From contig NZ_CP142685.1 in the NCBI RefSeq assembly GCF_045689735.1, positions 930,001 to 994,000 on the forward strand: DNA of 64,000 nt. The letters run 5' to 3'. Below, piece by piece: positions 58,809 through 64,000 of the stretch. Made by a program: the position numbers and the translations under genes. The notes beneath the pieces are model-generated. The model saw only the letters and a program-made list of their open reading frames with translations. It made no database searches and was not told the origin of the DNA. Source of the DNA: Halothiobacillus sp045689735. Lineage in GTDB: Bacteria > Pseudomonadota > Gammaproteobacteria > Halothiobacillales > Halothiobacillaceae. Numbering within the stretch: the stretch's first letter is position 1; every line of letters starts with the position of its first letter.

Positions 58809-61800
58809 ATGCACTTGCCGCCAATCCCTACCGTGATTCACCGCTCCTCGCGCCCGTTGCGGCGCCTGTTGCGTTGGGGGTTGGTGCTGCTGGCCAGCGC
58901 CCTGGTGCTGCTGGCCTTGTTGTTCAGCGCCCTGCGGTTGGCCTTGCCCTATCTGAATGATCATCGGGCGGAACTGGCCGCGTGGCTGTCGCAGGCATGG
59001 GGCGCGCCGGTTGCTTTCGCGCAGATCGATGTCCGGCTGGCGGGCTATCAACCGCAACTGATTCTGACGGATGTGCAATTGGGGCACACAGGCCCGCGCA
59101 TTCAATCCTTGGGTGTTTCTCTGGCGCTGTGGCGGAGCGTGATGAACGCCCGACCCATGATTGGTACTCTGGTGCTCGATGCACCCAGCCTGCAACTGGC
59201 GCAGCAAGCCAATGGGCACTGGCAGTTGGTTGGCGCACCCACCGCATCGGAGCCGACATCCTGGGATCTGGCGGCTCTACGGACGCATTTGCCGGATCTG
59301 GGGAGCATCTCGCTCAATCAGGCGCGCATTGAGCTCAGCAACGCCGCGCACACAGTGACCCATTCGTTGGAACTGACAGCACAGGCGCGTCTGGGGGGAC
59401 ACGGCTGGGCACTTTCCGGCACCTTGTCGATACCAAGTTTTGGCGCGACGCCGGTGGCGGTGCGAGCTCAGGGGCGGTTGGATGCCCCGTTGGAGAGCGA
59501 TGTATTTGTGAGTGCGCATGACTGGAGTCTTCCGGCGGTGCAGAAAAGCCTGCGCGATTTCGGTGGGGCGGATTTGCGCCAAAGTCTGGGCGGTTGTGCG
59601 GCTCAGGTTGAAGGGATGGACTGTGCAGAAGGGATGCCCTTGATTGACCGGGGGCAGTTCACCGGGGAAGTGTGGTTACATTTTCTCGGCAATCAACTGG
59701 CGCGGACACAGGCGCTTTTCGATATCAAGGCGCTGCAGGCCAGCCGGATGGCGCGCATCGCGGGCGTGAGCGCGATCAGTGAGCCGCAGGCGAGGGCGTC
59801 GGTCGATGCGATCCGTGGACGATTGGCCTGGGGCTACATTCGAGATGGTTGGCGTCTGGATGTCGATCAGTTGCAGGTTCAGGTCAATCCCCAGGAAGCC
59901 TTGCCCAGCCAGAGTGTGCATCTGATTCACCGACGGGAAAATACCTGGTTTTCGGCCGATTATGCGGATTTGAAGCAGTTGTCCGTCTGGTTGGCTACGG
60001 CGCCCCTACCCGCGCACTACCTGAAACTGCTGGGGGATAACGCCCTGACGGGGCAGGCGGAGCAGGTGCGGCTGCATTTTTCGGGCAATACTCTGGCGTC
60101 GGGCGCGCTCAGGCTCAGGCATTTTGGCAATGTGCCCGGTCAAAAATCCTGGCCGGTGGTCGGTGGGGCCGATGGTCAAGGCGGCATGAATCTCGCCTTG
60201 TTCAAACAGCCTGCCGGCTGGATTGCCCAGTTGGATGAATCCCATCTTGTGTTGGCTCTGCCGCAGCAATGGCGCGAACCGCTGGCGATCACGGCCGTCA
60301 ACGGCACGGTGTATTGGGCGGAACCACCCGCCGGGGCGCAGGATGCCCCTCCGGTGTTGTTCAGTCCATCGTTGACCCTGTCCTCGCCGGATCTTCATTT
60401 TCAAGGGCAGTTCCGTTATGCGCCCGCGACGGCGAACAGCGCGCCCGCGTTGGATGTCCTCGGCCAGTTCAGCCAAATTGCCGTGGCCAGGATCCCGGCC
60501 TTTTTGCCCCGGCGGGAGATGGGCAAAGAAGCCCTGGATTGGCTAGATCGCGCTTTGCCTGGCGCGCATCAAACCGGCGAGGTGACCCAAGGTTCGCTGG
60601 AATTTCATGGCGATCCCTCGCGGTTCCCGTTTGAACGGGGCGGGGGATTTTTGTCCGTGAATTTCGACTTTGCGAATTTGCATCTACCGTTCCAACCCGG
60701 CTGGCCGTCACTGGACGCGGCGGCAGGACATATCGCCTTTATCAACCAGCAATTTCATGCGGCGCTGACGGCCGGAACATTGGCCGGGGTGCCGGTGGCG
60801 GGCGGGCGAGTCAGCCTGTTCGACCTGAATCGCCCCATGCTGAATCTGGCGGTACGGACGACCGCGCCCTTGCCGGATTTGTTGCGCTTCCTGCATGCCA
60901 CGCCGCTGCTGGGCAATTCGAATGCGCTGCAATCCTTGCAAACGACGGGCAAAGCCGCGTTGTCGGTTGATGGCGATATCGGTCTCGAGGCGCGGTTGCC
61001 GACTACTATTCAGGGGCGGCTGACCTTGCAAAACAATGGCCTGGCGATTGCCGATTCCGGGCTGCGTCTGACGGATTTGTCCGGTGTGCTCCAGTTCAGC
61101 AATACCCGGATCAGTGGCCATGCCTTGAGCGGACAGGTCAACGGTGCCCCCGTCCAGTGGTCGGTAGAGACGGGGGGGAAATCACCGCAGGAAGTCACCC
61201 GCATTCATGTCCATGGGGCATTGGATCCGCTGTTTTATCTGCGGTCGCTGGCTGTCGGTGCGAACGGATGGGCAGCCAAAGTGACGGGCAAATCCCAGGT
61301 GACGGCGACGGTGGAACTGCCGCATCAGGGGCATGATTTCTCGATCGACGCGCAAACGGATTTGCTTGGGGTCACCAGCGAGTTGCCAGTGCCGCTGACG
61401 AAGGCACCGGATACGACCTGGCCGATTCGCGTGTCGCTCGGGTTTGTCTCGGGCAAGCTGGCGCAACTGGATTTAACCAGCAGCGCGCAGTTGGGTTGGC
61501 AGGCGCATCTGCGGTTCGGTGCAGGGAGAACGCTGACGGGCTCCGCCGGGAATAGCGTCTCGCCGAACCCGCTATCCGGCCTCGATCTTTCGATCGCTAC
61601 CCCGGTGCTGGATTGGGATGCCTGGCAACCGGTATTGATGGCGGGTTCGTCCACGGCCTCGCCAGACAATGGCATTCCCTTTCATCTGCAACTGCATTGT
61701 GCGGACTTCAAAGCCGCCGGGACGACGCTGGGCGCTACGGACATCTCCGTGCAGTTCAACGACGCCCGTTACCGCGTCAAATTCGCCGGAGCCGCCCTGC

Positions 61801-62783
61801 AAGGCGATCTCGAATATCAGCCGGCTGCGGCGGGTGAGCGCGCCACGGTGAAGGCGCAATTCGCGCGGCTGTATTTGCCGAAAGTTGCGGATACCGAGCA
61901 CTCAGCCGGGTCACTGTCTCCGCCTGCCCCTCCGCAGTCGTGGAATTTATCCCGGTTACCTGTCGGGCAGATTGAGATCAAGGATTTGCGGCGTGGGGAT
62001 CAACGGTGGGGTGCCTTGGCGTTTTCGATGGTGTCTGATGCGCAGGGTTGGCACTTAAACCCGATTCAATGGCAGCCGACAGACGGGGTGCAACTCGATG
62101 GGCGCGCGGTGGTGCGCGGTTCTGGTGAGCAACAACGCACGGTACTGACCTTGTCGGGGCAGGGCGATGCGCTGGGTCAGGCGCTCAAGCAGCTCTACGG
62201 GAACAGCCCGATCACCGGGGGGAAGATCGAGCGTCTACATCTTGATCTGGACTGGCCCGGGAGTCCGGATTCGTTTGCGTTGGCGCGACTCAATGGCGCG
62301 GGCTCACTCCGTCTCAAGGCGGGGCAGGTCAATGACATCGATCCGGGCGCGGGGCGTCTGGCCGGTTTGTTTAGCCTGAGTGCCTTGACCAAACGGCTAC
62401 AGCTCGATTTCAGCGACATATTCGACCGGGGCTTACGGTTCGATGAGCTAAATGCCGACTGGACGATTCAACAGGGGCTGTTGACGCTGGCGCCGCTGGA
62501 GGTAAAAAATGCCTCTTTGCACCTGAATATCCAAGGCGACAGCAACCTGGCCGATGATTCGTTGAAGTATCAGGTGAAGGTCTATTCGGATGTCGGCATG
62601 CTGCTGCCGATCATCGGCACCGTGGCGGGCGGGCCGCTGGTCGGCGGCGCGGTGCTCGCCGTGCAGCAGGCACTGAAATCCATTGATAAAAACCCAAGCC
62701 CGACCATGGTTTATGAAGTCACCGGCACCCTGTCCAAGCCGGTGATCCAACGATTATCTGCGGTACCAACCCCCACCCCTTGA
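58809..62783 (+). CDS. yhdP: YhdP-family AsmA-like lipid-transport protein
   Basis: A 1324-residue inner-membrane protein with one N-terminal helix (LRWGLVLLASALVLLALLFSALRL) and a very long periplasmic repeat-beta-groove region. The AsmA-like C-terminal segment includes DIFDRGLRFDELNADWTIQQG and VKVYSDVGMLLPIIGTVAGGPLVGG. YhdP bridges phospholipid movement to the outer membrane in E. coli. The rng-yhdP-nitrilase order is conserved. Confidence 0.92.
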   Translation: MHLPPIPTVIHRSSRPLRRLLRWGLVLLASALVLLALLFSALRLALPYLNDHRAELAAWLSQAWGAPVAFAQIDVRLAGYQPQLILTDVQLGHTGPRIQSLGVSLALWRSVMNARPMIGTLVLDAPSLQLAQQANGHWQLVGAPTASEPTSWDLAALRTHLPDLGSISLNQARIELSNAAHTVTHSLELTAQARLGGHGWALSGTLSIPSFGATPVAVRAQGRLDAPLESDVFVSAHDWSLPAVQKSLRDFGGADLRQSLGGCAAQVEGMDCAEGMPLIDRGQFTGEVWLHFLGNQLARTQALFDIKALQASRMARIAGVSAISEPQARASVDAIRGRLAWGYIRDGWRLDVDQLQVQVNPQEALPSQSVHLIHRRENTWFSADYADLKQLSVWLATAPLPAHYLKLLGDNALTGQAEQVRLHFSGNTLASGALRLRHFGNVPGQKSWPVVGGADGQGGMNLALFKQPAGWIAQLDESHLVLALPQQWREPLAITAVNGTVYWAEPPAGAQDAPPVLFSPSLTLSSPDLHFQGQFRYAPATANSAPALDVLGQFSQIAVARIPAFLPRREMGKEALDWLDRALPGAHQTGEVTQGSLEFHGDPSRFPFERGGGFLSVNFDFANLHLPFQPGWPSLDAAAGHIAFINQQFHAALTAGTLAGVPVAGGRVSLFDLNRPMLNLAVRTTAPLPDLLRFLHATPLLGNSNALQSLQTTGKAALSVDGDIGLEARLPTTIQGRLTLQNNGLAIADSGLRLTDLSGVLQFSNTRISGHALSGQVNGAPVQWSVETGGKSPQEVTRIHVHGALDPLFYLRSLAVGANGWAAKVTGKSQVTATVELPHQGHDFSIDAQTDLLGVTSELPVPLTKAPDTTWPIRVSLGFVSGKLAQLDLTSSAQLGWQAHLRFGAGRTLTGSAGNSVSPNPLSGLDLSIATPVLDWDAWQPVLMAGSSTASPDNGIPFHLQLHCADFKAAGTTLGATDISVQFNDARYRVKFAGAALQGDLEYQPAAAGERATVKAQFARLYLPKVADTEHSAGSLSPPAPPQSWNLSRLPVGQIEIKDLRRGDQRWGALAFSMVSDAQGWHLNPIQWQPTDGVQLDGRAVVRGSGEQQRTVLTLSGQGDALGQALKQLYGNSPITGGKIERLHLDLDWPGSPDSFALARLNGAGSLRLKAGQVNDIDPGAGRLAGLFSLSALTKRLQLDFSDIFDRGLRFDELNADWTIQQGLLTLAPLEVKNASLHLNIQGDSNLADDSLKYQVKVYSDVGMLLPIIGTVAGGPLVGGAVLAVQQALKSIDKNPSPTMVYEVTGTLSKPVIQRLSAVPTPTP

Positions 62784-62825
62784 CGCCGCCCCGCCTAGGG
62801 CAGGTTCACGCAGGAGGCGATTCCA

Positions 62826-63656
62826 ATGACCGGCACATCTCAGGCGACCGCCGCCGTGATCCAGCTCAACGGACGGGCGAGCTGGGCGGAAAACCAACCG
62901 ATCATCGAACGGCTGGTGCGTGAAGCCGCGCAATCGGGGGCACAGTTGGCGGTATTGCCGGAAAATCTCTACGCGATGCCCGCCGACCCATCGGCGCTGC
63001 GGGCGATGGGTTTTTCGCCCGATGAACCGCCCCTGCGCTGGCTGCAAAATTTGGCGCGCACAGCGGGCATCTGGCTCGTGGCGGGCACCCTGCCGATTCG
63101 GGATGAAGCCAGCGGCAAACTCTGGGCGCGCAGCTATGTGTTGACCGCGACGGGTGAAATCGCGGCCGAATACGACAAAATCCACCTGTTCGATGTCACC
63201 GTGCCGGACGGGGAGGAGGGCGAATCGTACCGCGAGTCCGACCTGTTTCTCGCCGGTTCGACCCCGGTCGTGGTCGATACGCCGATCGGTCGATTAGGGC
63301 TATCCATTTGTTTCGATTTGCGTTTTCCTGAATTATTCCGGCGATTGGTCGATGCCGGAGCCACGGTCATCAGCCTGCCCGCCGCCTTCACCGAAACGAC
63401 TGGGCGGGCGCATTGGGAATGCCTGCTGCGCGCGCGGGCGATTGAAAATCAGGTCGTCATGCTGGCGGCCGGGCAGGTCGGCACGCATGCCAGCGGCCGG
63501 AAAACCTGGGGACATAGCCTGATCGTCGATCCCTGGGGGCAGGTGCTCGCGGATGCGGCTGATCACCCGGATTGCCAGCGCACGGCAACCTGGTCCCGCG
63601 AGGCACAACAGCAGCTCAGAACCAGTTTTCCGGTGCTGAGCTTGCGACGGCTGTGA
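62826..63656 (+). CDS. Carbon-nitrogen hydrolase (Nit1-like deaminated glutathione amidase)
   Basis: A 276-residue nitrilase-superfamily amidase. The catalytic triad is E46 (VLPENLYA), K118 (YDKIHLFDV) and C162 (SICFDLRFPELF). The HLFDVxVPDGxxGESYRESD segment matches the Nit1/deaminated-glutathione amidase branch, which repairs side products of glutathione metabolism. It lies between yhdP and a truncated gene; in many relatives tldD follows. The substrate is inferred from family only. Confidence 0.88.
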   Translation: MTGTSQATAAVIQLNGRASWAENQPIIERLVREAAQSGAQLAVLPENLYAMPADPSALRAMGFSPDEPPLRWLQNLARTAGIWLVAGTLPIRDEASGKLWARSYVLTATGEIAAEYDKIHLFDVTVPDGEEGESYRESDLFLAGSTPVVVDTPIGRLGLSICFDLRFPELFRRLVDAGATVISLPAAFTETTGRAHWECLLRARAIENQVVMLAAGQVGTHASGRKTWGHSLIVDPWGQVLADAADHPDCQRTATWSREAQQQLRTSFPVLSLRRL

Positions 63657-63784
63657 TTCATAGAGACGGGAAAATTCCATTATAACTGGGGCGTTACACG
63701 CGGATTGAGCCAAGGAATTGCTGATCAAATCAGCGCTTCGTTGGCTGATGGACTTGAGATCGAATTATTGGATGGGGGGCGGGG

Positions 63785-64000
63785 ATGGCGCATTATCTCG
63801 ATCGATTTAAGGTGGTGATTCGTGAGGTGGTAACCGCCGACATAATGCGCGGGTTAGCGGGTGCCGGTGCGGATCATGTTCAGAGGAGCATTGGCTCGTT
63901 CGCTTGTAGCTTGCTGCTCGCGGCGCTGCTGCTGTCGAGCCTGATCGCGTCGCCCGTATGCGCCGCTGATGCCGTGCAACGCGTCACCGACATCACCCTG
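63785..64000 (+). CDS. Exported protein, 3' end cut by window
   Basis: The frame is open from ATG 63785 to the window edge (72 codons). A signal-peptide-like hydrophobic stretch (FACSLLLAALLLSSLIASPVCAADA) is followed by VQRVTDITL, faintly like the start of the AMIN domain of AmiB/AmiC amidases. ATG 63845 is an alternative start that shortens the long leader. A G-rich stretch (GGGGGGCGGGG) precedes ATG 63785. Identity cannot be settled with so little sequence. Confidence 0.5.
   Translation, partial: MAHYLDRFKVVIREVVTADIMRGLAGAGADHVQRSIGSFACSLLLAALLLSSLIASPVCAADAVQRVTDITL

Overview
The window is a protein-dense chromosomal segment from a gammaproteobacterium outside the Enterobacterales. LPS genes (lptE, lpxH), a complete rnfABCDGE set, gene orders such as yafS-like/rnhA/dnaQ, leuS/lptE/holA/proA/nadD/rsfS/rlmH and maf/rng/yhdP, and a cbb3-oxidase assembly factor (ccoS) support this. 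The species cannot be fixed from the sequence. A chemolithotrophic or Chromatiales-like lineage would fit, but no diagnostic energy-metabolism gene is present. No rRNA, tRNA or CRISPR was seen.

Layout. 1-7.7 kb: 3' part of ettA, an HDOD protein, nudF, a ycjX-ycjF operon and htpX behind a sigma-32-like promoter. 7.4-16.3 kb: ccoS, metG (minus), a divergent WaaC-like glycosyltransferase, murB, a Prx6-type peroxiredoxin, a Dsb-like oxidoreductase, a DUF1841 gene, nth, a membrane protein, a PduO-type adenosyltransferase and tadA. 16.3-19.2 kb: a two-gene operon (minus) for an AMP ligase and a PLP decarboxylase of the types usually found with exosortase A clusters, here without an exosortase. 19.2-23.6 kb: aroC, an MFS transporter, a yafS-like methyltransferase, rnhA and dnaQ. 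23.7-29 kb: rnfABCDGE. 29-31.7 kb: an ECF sigma factor with a cysteine-rich tail, a CSCS-motif permease, a CASC thioredoxin-like protein and an exported GlcG/HbpS-like protein.

31.7-40.9 kb is an accessory-looking, visibly more AT-rich iron-acquisition block. Minus-strand tonB-exbB-exbD faces a TonB-dependent siderophore receptor, a PiuC-type dioxygenase and a PepSY/flavodoxin/FNR fusion reductase. A Fur-box-like site and two strong hairpins lie between the two arms. Two related hairpin repeats in the same orientation bracket the block, and a dead IS481-family transposase lies just outside it. Inferred logic: TonB-ExbBD energises the receptor, and the fusion reductase and PiuC help release or process the imported ferric chelate.

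41-44.3 kb holds ovoB-ovoA, a likely ovothiol pathway. 44.3-47 kb is a minus-strand envelope set (plsC-like, pgsA, lpxH) with ppiB. 47-49.5 kb has cysS, a DUF488 gene whose reading frame crosses a 12-base homopolymer, a small lipoprotein and a hypothetical gene. 49.5-64 kb is a long plus-strand housekeeping run (leuS, lptE, holA, proA, nadD, rsfS, rlmH, maf, rng, yhdP, a nitrilase-family amidase) ending in a truncated exported protein.

The best candidates for something new are the tonB/receptor intergenic region (Fur-controlled small RNA or attenuator), the sigma/permease/thioredoxin/GlcG operon, the orphan ligase/decarboxylase pair and the homopolymer in the DUF488 gene.
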